From Planctomycetota bacterium (GTDB lineage: Bacteria > Planctomycetota > UBA1135 > GCA-002686595), in the NCBI GenBank assembly GCA_016764635.1, contig JAESRM010000135.1, forward strand, positions 577 through 9,809: a DNA stretch of 9,233 nucleotides. Direction: 5' to 3'. Under the pieces are notes generated by a model that was not told the origin of the DNA, did not search any database, and saw only the letters and a program-made list of their open reading frames with translations. Shown piece after piece: positions 1 through 6,817 of this stretch; position 1 is the stretch's first letter; the number at the start of each line of letters is the position of its first letter. Both the position numbers and the translations under genes were made by a program.

Positions 1-2
1 CC

Positions 3-1325
3 GAAGACGTGACCGGATGGCCGATGCCCCTGTTCCAGACGATTCAAGGGCGGCTGATCGTTACGGGGTCCTGCTCTTCCTATCCGATGGGAAGCACATC
101 GGCCTACGAGCGGCTTCCACAAGTCGGGGCCATCGAGATTTCGAGCGACACCTCGTTCAACTTTCAACGGATGGGTGCCGCACTCGGATCTTCCGTGATC
201 GACGAACTCGCAAACGGTTTGAATCGCAACGTGCGGGACCTCGTGACCGAAGATTTCCGTGAGGCCGCCGCGTCAGGGCACCGGACGGTGTCACGCCCTT
301 CCGAACTGCAGCCCCGCAGAATCGAAGTGCCCGCCCCCCTAGCGGCCTTGGACCTGCAAACATTAGGCAGGGAACACGGGCCCTATGTACACGAACGCGC
401 CTGGTTCAGATTCCGTGCGGAAGGCCGCTGCGAGCAGGTCCTACAGCAGCTGAATGACGCCCTCGAAGCCCAAGGCTGGAACCCCTCCTGGGGCGGGATC
501 CTAGAAGGGGAGAGCTCCGTTCTGCTCATGGACCAAGGTGCCCTGCAAGTCACCGTAGGCCGCTGGCCCCGGCCCGAACGCCAAGGAACCACCTGGATCA
601 ATGGCGTCCTGCAGGAAAACAACGAGCCCCTGTCCGACTCCCCCTTCATCGTCACCCTGGTCTCCTACTTCACGGATGCTGAGTACGAGGCCTTGGCCGA
701 GTCCTACGCAACGGATCCCATTGACGTGCAGGCCCTGCTCGCGATCCAGTCGAAGGTCAAAGCCCAGCCTCCTCTCAACATACTCCGCAAGGCTTTACGC
801 GCCGACCCCAGCCCCGAAGTGTTTTTCTGGCTCACTATCGCCCGCTTGGATCGACGTGCAGAAGATTTCCATGCGGAGAAGGAAGCCGTAGGGATTGCAT
901 ATGCCCTGACCAAAACCACGACAGGCCTTAGTGAAAAATCCTCCGTCGAAAGCTACGCCAAGAGGCATGCGCTAGAGCTTCCCCCCGCCTCCGACCCCGC
1001 CGATTCGAACGCCCTGCTCCGTGCCGGTTTCCAATCCATCTCCCAGGAGACCGGAACCGTGATCCGCATCCTCGAGCTTGGCGAACAAGAAACCTTCCTT
1101 CGAGCAGAAGCCGGAACACCTCCCAGCCAGCTCCTCGTCCGCGTGAACTCCCTAACTGACGAAGCGGCCATCGACATCGAATACAAATCCCATTCGATGG
1201 GCCAACACATCAAGCTCCCGATTGGAACAGCCTGGGCATGGGGCCAAGGCGACTCAAGCTTCAATCTAGAAAGCGAACTACGTGACGGCAAAGTCGAAAT
1301 CCGCGTCTCAGCGAGCGCGCCCTAA
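3..1325 (+). CDS. Hypothetical protein, probably 5'-truncated by window edge
   Basis: I do not recognise this family. The frame is open to the left edge (codons GAA, GAC before a possible GTG at 9), so the true start probably lies outside the window; 438 residues are visible from that GTG. Numbering from it, residues 1-100 are mixed and end in a Ser/Arg-Pro-rich link. Residues 130-190 look like a compact alpha/beta unit: a strand with FRFRAEG, the helix EQVLQQLNDALEAQGW, then strands VLLMD and LQVTVGRW. Residues 240-300 are helical and faintly TPR-like (VFFWLTIARLDRRAEDF). Residues 336-438 are beta-rich and close the protein. No signal peptide, membrane segment or catalytic motif is visible, but the N-terminus is missing. 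The stop TAA at 1323-1325 lies inside the 3' end of the convergent paralog gene. That this is a real gene is fairly sure from length and composition; function is unknown. Confidence 0.75.
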   Translation, partial: EDVTGWPMPLFQTIQGRLIVTGSCSSYPMGSTSAYERLPQVGAIEISSDTSFNFQRMGAALGSSVIDELANGLNRNVRDLVTEDFREAAASGHRTVSRPSELQPRRIEVPAPLAALDLQTLGREHGPYVHERAWFRFRAEGRCEQVLQQLNDALEAQGWNPSWGGILEGESSVLLMDQGALQVTVGRWPRPERQGTTWINGVLQENNEPLSDSPFIVTLVSYFTDAEYEALAESYATDPIDVQALLAIQSKVKAQPPLNILRKALRADPSPEVFFWLTIARLDRRAEDFHAEKEAVGIAYALTKTTTGLSEKSSVESYAKRHALELPPASDPADSNALLRAGFQSISQETGTVIRILELGEQETFLRAEAGTPPSQLLVRVNSLTDEAAIDIEYKSHSMGQHIKLPIGTAWAWGQGDSSFNLESELRDGKVEIRVSASAP

Positions 1326-3053
1326 AAGTCCACTTGCCTCTCCGTCGAGGTTGAGCGTCGACGGAAATGAGGACGCCCCAAAGCCTATCCGCAGGTGCAC
1401 GTCACTTATTTCAAGGATCGGATTGCCGCCTTTCACCTCAATGACATTCGCGGTGGCCAAACCCGGGGGCAGAGCCCCGTTGTAGCCGCCTTTTGGGTGA
1501 ACGGTCAGGCTGCGCACTTCCCCATCGGCATATGTGAAGTCGATGCGGAGCTCTCGATCCCCCTTGCCTTCGACCTTCCCAGTGACGTACGCGGCTTTCT
1601 CGAGCCGCACAATGACCCCTGCCGATCCGACCGGAATTTCCATGGGCTCCCTGAGCAGGATGGGGTCGTTTTTCCACACGGGGAAGCCCGATTGGTGAAC
1701 CGTGAGTCGCAGCAGTGAGTATCCGGAATCCCCGTGAATCAGGAAGCGTCCCTGATTGTCGGTGTAGTCCGCCCCTAGTGGAACCCAAGAGCCATCGCTG
1801 CGCCGACCCTGCACGCGGACCTCATTCGCGAACGGTCCCCCATCCTCACTACTCAAAATGCCCTCCACTAGAAATGGGCGCCGGAGCAGTTGCACCGAGC
1901 CGAGATCTAAGGTCTCAGCCGCACCCAACCCCTTGATAGGTACGAGTGCAAAGCTGTCTTGCCATCGACCATCCTGCGAGACTTCGAATTCCAACACATT
2001 GTCCGCAGTCGGCCCCAATTCGAGTCGAAACCCGCCCCCCTCGTCCGTTCTCAGATCCGGAATACGTTTCGCCCCAAGCATGACCTTGCAGTTCTGCTCG
2101 GAGAACACCTTTCCATCGTCCCCGATCAGTCGACCGATGACGTGAGAGGCCTCCCCACCGACCACCATCTGAAATTTGCGGTGGGGTTGATTTGCGGTGA
2201 ATGCGGGCTTCAAACGATCTTCAACAGGAAGATAGCTGTGCCGATCCACGCAGAAGCGAAGCGCGCGATCAAGCGGCAACGCGTGGATCCAATAGGAGCG
2301 CTGCGGGCCTCTTCTGCCATAGCGATGGTGCATGCCCAGGTCCACGTAGACGCTTGCTTTCTCCGACCATGGCTTGCCGTCCGGCCCGACCAACCGTATT
2401 TCGGCGGAGCCCTGGATAGGGACCTCCAGCACCGCCGGCTCCCCTTCGACTTGGGCCACCGTCAGCTCGACAAACACATCGGACTGCCAGGCGAATCCAG
2501 AAACCACGAAGACTGGCCCGTCATCACCACCCACATCATTGCCGCCTTTTGAAAACCGAGCAAGGCCATTTGCGTCCGACCTCATCACCCCGCCCTTTCC
2601 GGGAACGCACCTTGCAAACCGCCCGGAGGCGGACCGTGTGCACAAGTGAACCGGATACATAGGCTGGACTCGCCCCGCCCTATCCACCACCAACACTGAA
2701 ACCTGCACTTCGGGCCCAGTCCCAGAACCATCAAGCGTTTCCTCGCCCCCTGCAAGCCTTCTCTGACCCGCCAAGTCCTTCTGCGCCAGCCCCACGCCGG
2801 AAACCTGCGCCTCATCCGCAAGCGCTTCTTGACTCCCGAACGACTGCGCCCCTTGCACCAGAGCCACGGGCTCCAAGATCCATTCCTTCGCCCCGCCGAA
2901 TGAAAGAAAAGTACCCAGAAGAGCGATGGCTACCAGAAGCAGAATGATGGTTTTCAAATGGATCCAAAAAAGTGTTCGAATGACAAGCGCAAGCCATGGA
3001 CCCAGCTCGATCCCCCACGCCACGCTTTGCTCACTATAGCGAACATTCGTCAT
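1308..3053 (-). CDS. Membrane-anchored multi-domain beta-sandwich protein (paralog C)
   Basis: 581 residues from ATG at 3053. One hydrophobic segment at about 33-52 (KTIILLLVAIALLGTFLSF), then a Gly/Glu/Ala-rich linker to about 113, then about five beta domains. D1 is 115-213 (VSVLVVDRAG, GLARF, VVSGFAWQSDVF). D2 is 214-300 (PIQGSAEIRL, YWIHALPL). D3 is 302-390 (VIGRLIGDDGK, ending LDLGSVQLL). D4 is 394-480 (VEGILSSEDGG, TDNQGRFLI). D5 is 485-560 (AAYVTGKV, TYADGEVRSL). The strand, Gly-turn and 'TDxxGxF' patterns recall carboxypeptidase-regulatory-like/transthyretin-fold domains; this is a fold-level inference. Likely an inner-membrane anchor with a periplasmic body; no active site seen. It is the third gene of a minus-strand paralog array. 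The start is uncertain: a TTG at 2957 would give a product beginning MKTIILLLVAIALLG, closely matching the MKALIVFLLVLLGALG start of the neighbouring paralog, and may be the real start. Function is unknown. Confidence 0.8.
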   Translation of the reverse strand: MTNVRYSEQSVAWGIELGPWLALVIRTLFWIHLKTIILLLVAIALLGTFLSFGGAKEWILEPVALVQGAQSFGSQEALADEAQVSGVGLAQKDLAGQRRLAGGEETLDGSGTGPEVQVSVLVVDRAGRVQPMYPVHLCTRSASGRFARCVPGKGGVMRSDANGLARFSKGGNDVGGDDGPVFVVSGFAWQSDVFVELTVAQVEGEPAVLEVPIQGSAEIRLVGPDGKPWSEKASVYVDLGMHHRYGRRGPQRSYWIHALPLDRALRFCVDRHSYLPVEDRLKPAFTANQPHRKFQMVVGGEASHVIGRLIGDDGKVFSEQNCKVMLGAKRIPDLRTDEGGGFRLELGPTADNVLEFEVSQDGRWQDSFALVPIKGLGAAETLDLGSVQLLRRPFLVEGILSSEDGGPFANEVRVQGRRSDGSWVPLGADYTDNQGRFLIHGDSGYSLLRLTVHQSGFPVWKNDPILLREPMEIPVGSAGVIVRLEKAAYVTGKVEGKGDRELRIDFTYADGEVRSLTVHPKGGYNGALPPGLATANVIEVKGGNPILEISDVHLRIGFGASSFPSTLNLDGEASGLLGRAR

Positions 3054-3120
3054 TTCCGGGGCCCCGATCTAGAGCTATTCCCTGGGGCCGCTCATGCGTT
3101 TGCTCCCAGGTGGGTCGGCT

Positions 3121-3153
3121 AGAGTGGGAGTCCCTACGTAGGACTCTCATTCT
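3121..3153. repeat. Hairpin-forming inverted repeat after paralog B
   Basis: Two 13-nt arms (3121-3133 and 3141-3153) flank a 7-nt loop (CTACGTA). 11 positions pair by Watson-Crick rules; the remaining two are G-T, so they pair only in plus-strand RNA. It begins 42 nt past the paralog B stop in its direction of transcription and about 70 bp before the paralog C ATG. There is no T tract on either side, so it is not a classical terminator. It could attenuate or stabilise the transcript. Confidence 0.4.
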
Positions 3154-3194
3154 CTCGCCGAATACCGAGGCCGTTTGCGCAATGGCTCGTAGGG

Positions 3195-5138
3195 TCAGTG
3201 GCGCTTCCATGGATCGATATTGACCGGTTCTTGCGCCGAGTCCAGTAGGTCTTGCAGTTGTTGGTTCAGTTCAAAGTCCGAGGAGAGCTGGGGGTACTGC
3301 TGCGTTCCTTGCAAGGCTTTCAATCGAATCTCCACTAGCCTGCCGTCCTGGTCCGCCCCTTCTTGCAGGTTGAGACTCGAGATTGAAAACAGACTCTCAT
3401 CCACACCTCTTCTGACAATAGAAAATCCCACCTCTCCCGGAACTAGGTTGCCCGAAAACTCGCCCTTGCGTGAAATGGGCAAGCGCCGTTCAGCCCCATC
3501 GCCGTACAAGAAAACCGCCTCCATGCCTCCCACGAACCGAGGCGTCTCATTTGCCTTCGGCTCTTCGGCGATCACACTCCCGCGAACCTGAGCCGCGCGG
3601 ACCAACTCGATGTCGAGGCCGCGGTCCCCCGTCTTCACGCTAGTGACCGCCACGGCTACGTAGGGTTCAAAATCCACAGTACCGGTCACGTGAAACTCCA
3701 AGCGTAGGGCCAAGGCCGGGTGTACTCCTGAGATCTGAAACGACTGCCCGATTTCCTCTGGGTCTGTGCCCGACACGGGCGGGTCTGGCTGAATCTGGCC
3801 GGTCGCGAGCCATAGACCCGGCCCCCCACGGGCCGCTTGCATTTTAGGTGCAGCCACTCGCTGCTGACCCGTAGACAAGCGACTGCGAAGATACGATTGA
3901 CTCTTCCAAAGGTCGCCAATTGCCAGATTTGAATAGTTGTCAGAACCCGCTAACTCGAAGACCCGGACCTCCCCGGTGACCTCTTGAGTTCCACCTTTAA
4001 TGCGTATGCGGCCAGCGACCAAGACCGGACTCTCAAGCAATTCGATCACTCCCAAGTCCGCATCCTGCCCGCGCTTGACCGACGGCAGCCTAACCCAGGC
4101 GCCTTGGGCCCCAGCACCTTGATCTTGAAGAAACGAGCGTACTACGACCTTGCTCTCCACGCGCGGGTCATGACGGGCAGACAGATACGCTTTCATCCAC
4201 TGAAGTCCCTCTTCGGGCAAAACCAATTCGAATTGGCCTTTTGCATCTGTCAGCACGGGCACAGGCCCTGACCCCTGCAGATCAAAAATCAACCAACTGG
4301 CCCGGATAGGATTCCCTGCCTTCCCCAGCACCTGTCCATGCACGCGTGCCTCCATGGCCCGCGGACTCAGCCGCACGCGCCTTTGACCTTCACCCTGCCT
4401 AAGGGGTAAGCAGGACTGCTCCACGCCAACATCCTCGCCCCTTTCCAGGATATAAAAGCTGAAGTCCTCCCCGAAAGGCAAGCCGTGCATCCAATACCAA
4501 CCATCTCCGGAGTGGCTGGAGTAGCGCCGCCAGGATTCACCCTGTGCGTAGACTCGCTCACCACCGCTCCATCTTGCGCCTTCCTCATCCGCGAGTTCCA
4601 CGCCCAACGAACCTTCGAAAGGCACGTAGAACACCACCCGTCCACTAGCGATGCGCGACTCGGTCAGGCCCAAGAACGCGTCTGTTTCCCACTCGAGTCC
4701 GGACAGAATGTAGCCCCGACCTTTCAACGCGGTGACAACGTCCAACCCAAAGCGAGCGATTCCGGAATCGTCTGCCAGTGCAAAATGTGTAGCCATGGGT
4801 CCTGCCCGTTCAAAGTCATGGTCTCCCTGCGGGTAACAGATCCTCACTGGATATCCGACTTGGCTGACCCCAGATCGATCCAAGACAAGCACTTCGATCG
4901 AATTGGCCGCATTCAGATCAGCCCTAGGAGCCTGGCGTTTTGGACCCTTTATCGAATCCGAGCTCCGGATTTCCGAAGGCTCTACACCTGATCTCAACTC
5001 CTGGGGACTCGAATCCCTGTGGGTATCAACTCCCTGAAACCCATCCGATTCAGCCCCCTCAATTTCGGTTGCACCACGGGCCAAATAGAGTCCTAAGGCC
5101 CCCAGCAATACGAGCAAAAATACAATCAGAGCTTTCAT
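3195..5138 (-). CDS. Membrane-anchored multi-domain beta-sandwich protein (paralog B)
   Basis: 647 residues from ATG at 5138. Residues 2-19 form a hydrophobic N-terminal segment (signal anchor or uncleaved signal peptide; no lipobox Cys). An acidic/Ser-rich linker runs to about 78. D1 is 79-173 (IEVLVLDRSG, SGIARF, ILSGLEWETDAF). D2 is 174-260 (PFEGSLGVEL, YWMHGLPFGEDFSFYI). D3 is 264-367 (VHGQVLGKAGNP, TDAKGQFEL, ending ADLGVIELL). D4 starts at 371 (PVLVAGRIRI) and carries a longer middle (about 400-465) than in its paralogs. D5 is about 508-600 (IELVRAAQVRGSV, FLYGDGAERRLPI, NLVPGEVGF). A 40-residue polar tail rich in Gln, Leu and Asp follows. Each anchor motif matches paralog C in the same order, so shared ancestry is well supported. 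Predicted to be envelope-exposed, of carboxypeptidase-regulatory-like style, with no enzymatic motif. Spacing is 232 bp from the upstream paralog and 141 bp to the downstream one, so separate transcripts are possible. Confidence 0.85.
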   Translation of the reverse strand: MKALIVFLLVLLGALGLYLARGATEIEGAESDGFQGVDTHRDSSPQELRSGVEPSEIRSSDSIKGPKRQAPRADLNAANSIEVLVLDRSGVSQVGYPVRICYPQGDHDFERAGPMATHFALADDSGIARFGLDVVTALKGRGYILSGLEWETDAFLGLTESRIASGRVVFYVPFEGSLGVELADEEGARWSGGERVYAQGESWRRYSSHSGDGWYWMHGLPFGEDFSFYILERGEDVGVEQSCLPLRQGEGQRRVRLSPRAMEARVHGQVLGKAGNPIRASWLIFDLQGSGPVPVLTDAKGQFELVLPEEGLQWMKAYLSARHDPRVESKVVVRSFLQDQGAGAQGAWVRLPSVKRGQDADLGVIELLESPVLVAGRIRIKGGTQEVTGEVRVFELAGSDNYSNLAIGDLWKSQSYLRSRLSTGQQRVAAPKMQAARGGPGLWLATGQIQPDPPVSGTDPEEIGQSFQISGVHPALALRLEFHVTGTVDFEPYVAVAVTSVKTGDRGLDIELVRAAQVRGSVIAEEPKANETPRFVGGMEAVFLYGDGAERRLPISRKGEFSGNLVPGEVGFSIVRRGVDESLFSISSLNLQEGADQDGRLVEIRLKALQGTQQYPQLSSDFELNQQLQDLLDSAQEPVNIDPWKRH

Positions 5139-5319
5139 AGGTCAGAATGGAATCAGTGGCGAACACCACAGCCTTTATCCTACGAAACTATTTTGGATGC
5201 GAGTACCTGGCGCCTGCACACTCCTTGGGCCCGGCAATGAACCGTGAGGAATCGGGCATCGTACCTGGGAGCGTCGCCCCCACGTAGTTGAACGCGACCG
5301 GGTGTAGATGCGACGCCGC

Positions 5320-5350
5320 GATGCGTTTGAGGAGCGGTGCCTCGCGCATC
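5320..5350. repeat. Interrupted hairpin after paralog A
   Basis: GATGCG (5320-5325) pairs with CGCATC (5345-5350), and inside it GAGG (5329-5332) pairs with CCTC (5340-5343) around a 7-nt loop. The two stems are separated by a 3 x 1 internal loop. It lies about 20 nt past the paralog A stop, with no U tract. It resembles the position of the hairpin after paralog B and may be an mRNA-end structure. Confidence 0.3.
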
Positions 5351-5370
5351 AGAGGCCCTCGGCCTGGCTT

Positions 5371-6561
5371 TTAGAAGCTCACCCTCGTTTGCACTCCGGG
5401 GACGAGCGAGAGAGTGCTGAGCGATGCCAGGGCCTCTCCAGTCTCCGCGTCCACAGCTGTCAATTCCACGGTGCCGGGGTACAGGGCGGCGTGGCTGAAT
5501 TCTGGATTGGGTCCGGTGACGGTGCCTACCAGGAATCGGAAGCCGTCGGGGTAGTCCACGAAGATGTCGATGGTCCGGTTGCCTTCTATTGCAACCGTGC
5601 CTTTCAAACTAGCGGCGTGAAGAAGGGTAAGTTTCGACTCTTCCTCGGTGGAGAAACTGGACGTTTCCCGGGGCAAGAGGAAGGTTCCTGCTTTGCAGAC
5701 ATGGGGTTGTTGGGTACCGAAGAACGCTTTCAGATTCGACTTCAATCCGAGTACCCGGAAGGAACCATCCGTTGCCGTCGTGCGCCTGCCTGCAGGCTTC
5801 AAACCGAGTGCCCTCAACTTGCCCACGGCACATCGGGAAAGGGGCTTTAGCGAAGCCTTCCTTTCTGCATGTTGGGTTGCTTCGTCAGGGGTCCGTGTCC
5901 AGTCGTAGGCCCATTCCAAGTGAACTCCCGAAGCCGGGGTTCCGTCGGGGAAGCACACGTGCCCGGCCAACTCGACGGGCGCCAAGGCCAATCGCACGTT
6001 GCCAAAGTCGTGGACGTTCTGGGCATCTGCAGGCGGCACCCACTCTTCGCCAATTTGGTCAAGCCAGGATCCACCCACACGCGCCCATACGGTGACGCGG
6101 TCCGCCAGGGCACCCTTGGGTAGGAACCGGAACCTGTGGTTCACGTCGATCTTGCTTGCCATGATGAAGGGGCCACGATGCTCCCGCTTCATTTCCATGC
6201 GCACCGCCAAATTCCCCAAGGGCTTGCCGAAGGCGCACCGCACGCGACCGACAAAAACGGGAGCGCGCTCATTCATCGTGACCGAAACGCTGCGCCCTTC
6301 CGAATCCTCTGAAAGGCCCTCAAAGTCTAGCTCCACCCGCTTCCACTCGCCGCCCCCAGAAACACAGAGGCTGAAAGAGTGTCCCAACGGAATCCGCCGG
6401 ATCACGATCACGGCACCGCCTTCCGATGAGCCTTCGCTCGTCCACCCCTTGCCATTGGCAAAACCCCGCACCGACCCGGCGAACGGCTCACCCTCCCCAT
6501 TCAAGACCTGGACCCTCAAATGGCCCTCAGCCGGCTTCTTATGTAATTGCCTATCTCCCAT
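5371..6561 (-). CDS. N-terminally short paralog of the array (paralog A)
   Basis: 396 residues from ATG at 6561. An in-frame TGA lies just upstream with no other good start between, so the frame cannot be extended much. It begins directly in D2 (residues 9-98: KPAEGHLRVQVLNGEGEP, then VIRRIPLGHSFSLCV). These align with VPFEGSLGVELADEEG / YWMHGLPFGEDFSFYI in paralog B and VPIQGSAEIRLVGPDG / YWIHALPLDRALRFCV in paralog C. D3 is 100-190 (FVGRVRCAFGKPLGN, ending HDFGNVRLALAP). D4 is 195-290 (VELAGHVCFPDGTPASGVHL, ATDGSFRVLGL). D5 is 313-390 (LLHAASLKGTV, VDYPDGFRFLV, ALYPGTVEL). The membrane segment, linker and D1 present in both siblings are absent, and no signal peptide is visible. It may be a decayed 5'-deleted gene, or a cytoplasmic or otherwise-exported variant. 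The remainder is an intact open frame with conserved motifs. Confidence 0.75.
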   Translation of the reverse strand: MGDRQLHKKPAEGHLRVQVLNGEGEPFAGSVRGFANGKGWTSEGSSEGGAVIVIRRIPLGHSFSLCVSGGGEWKRVELDFEGLSEDSEGRSVSVTMNERAPVFVGRVRCAFGKPLGNLAVRMEMKREHRGPFIMASKIDVNHRFRFLPKGALADRVTVWARVGGSWLDQIGEEWVPPADAQNVHDFGNVRLALAPVELAGHVCFPDGTPASGVHLEWAYDWTRTPDEATQHAERKASLKPLSRCAVGKLRALGLKPAGRRTTATDGSFRVLGLKSNLKAFFGTQQPHVCKAGTFLLPRETSSFSTEEESKLTLLHAASLKGTVAIEGNRTIDIFVDYPDGFRFLVGTVTGPNPEFSHAALYPGTVELTAVDAETGEALASLSTLSLVPGVQTRVSF

Positions 6562-6575
6562 GCCCGCTAGGGTAG

Positions 6576-6611
6576 TCCCCAGGATTCATTCGCACCAATC
6601 AAACCTGGGGA
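6576..6611. promoter_or_regulatory. Perfect 8-bp inverted repeat in the divergent intergenic region
   Basis: TCCCCAGG (6576-6583) and CCTGGGGA (6604-6611) form a perfect inverted repeat with a 20-bp spacer. It starts 14 bp upstream of the paralog A start codon, between the array and the divergent lipoprotein gene. It could be an operator half-site pair or a 5'-leader hairpin. No convincing sigma-70 promoter was seen in this 256-bp region, and no remnant of the missing paralog domain. Confidence 0.3.
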
Positions 6612-6817
6612 ACACTGCACAAGTAGGCACCTTCCATAGTGAGAATTTGAGCCCAGAGCCCGCATTCCACGTGGACTCGGGGGCTCAGGGGCCCTTCGCT
6701 ATTCGGATTACGGATCCCACTGAAATACCCCAATTTGCCATGGCTGCTGAATCCGGGGGTGTCGATAGTCTGGAGCCCCACCTGCCCAGCCCCCCCGATC
6801 TGCCAGTCGTAACCCCC

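Noticed and set aside
1959..2552. 197-codon plus-strand open frame inside paralog C
   Set aside because: It is opposite a gene whose domain motifs match its paralogs. The plus-strand product has no recognisable structure and is explained by GC-biased codon positions.
4485..4991. 168-codon plus-strand open frame inside paralog B
   Set aside because: Shadow of the conserved D1-D2 coding region on the other strand.
5139..5230. AT-richer stretch with TAGGAT/GATAAA on the minus strand as a promoter for paralog B
   Set aside because: The -10-like hexamer has no acceptable -35 partner at normal spacing, so it is not supportable as a promoter.
5353..5365. AGGCC-CTC-GGCCT mini-hairpin directly after the paralog A stop, considered as a terminator
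   Set aside because: Only a 5-bp stem, and in the direction of transcription it is not followed by a U run.
5308..5850. 180-codon plus-strand open frame across the paralog A 3' end
   Set aside because: Mostly antisense to D4-D5 of paralog A, which align with the sibling proteins. No supporting start context or family.
6648..6687. TGAGCCC/GGGCTCA inverted repeat in the divergent region
   Set aside because: Short arms with a long spacer and several overlapping GAGCCC copies in GC-rich DNA; too likely by chance to call a site.
5999..6817. 819-nt N-terminal extension of the lipoprotein reading frame
   Set aside because: It runs antisense through paralog A, has Pro/Ser/Arg-rich shadow composition, and would bury the lipoprotein signal that starts cleanly at 6818.
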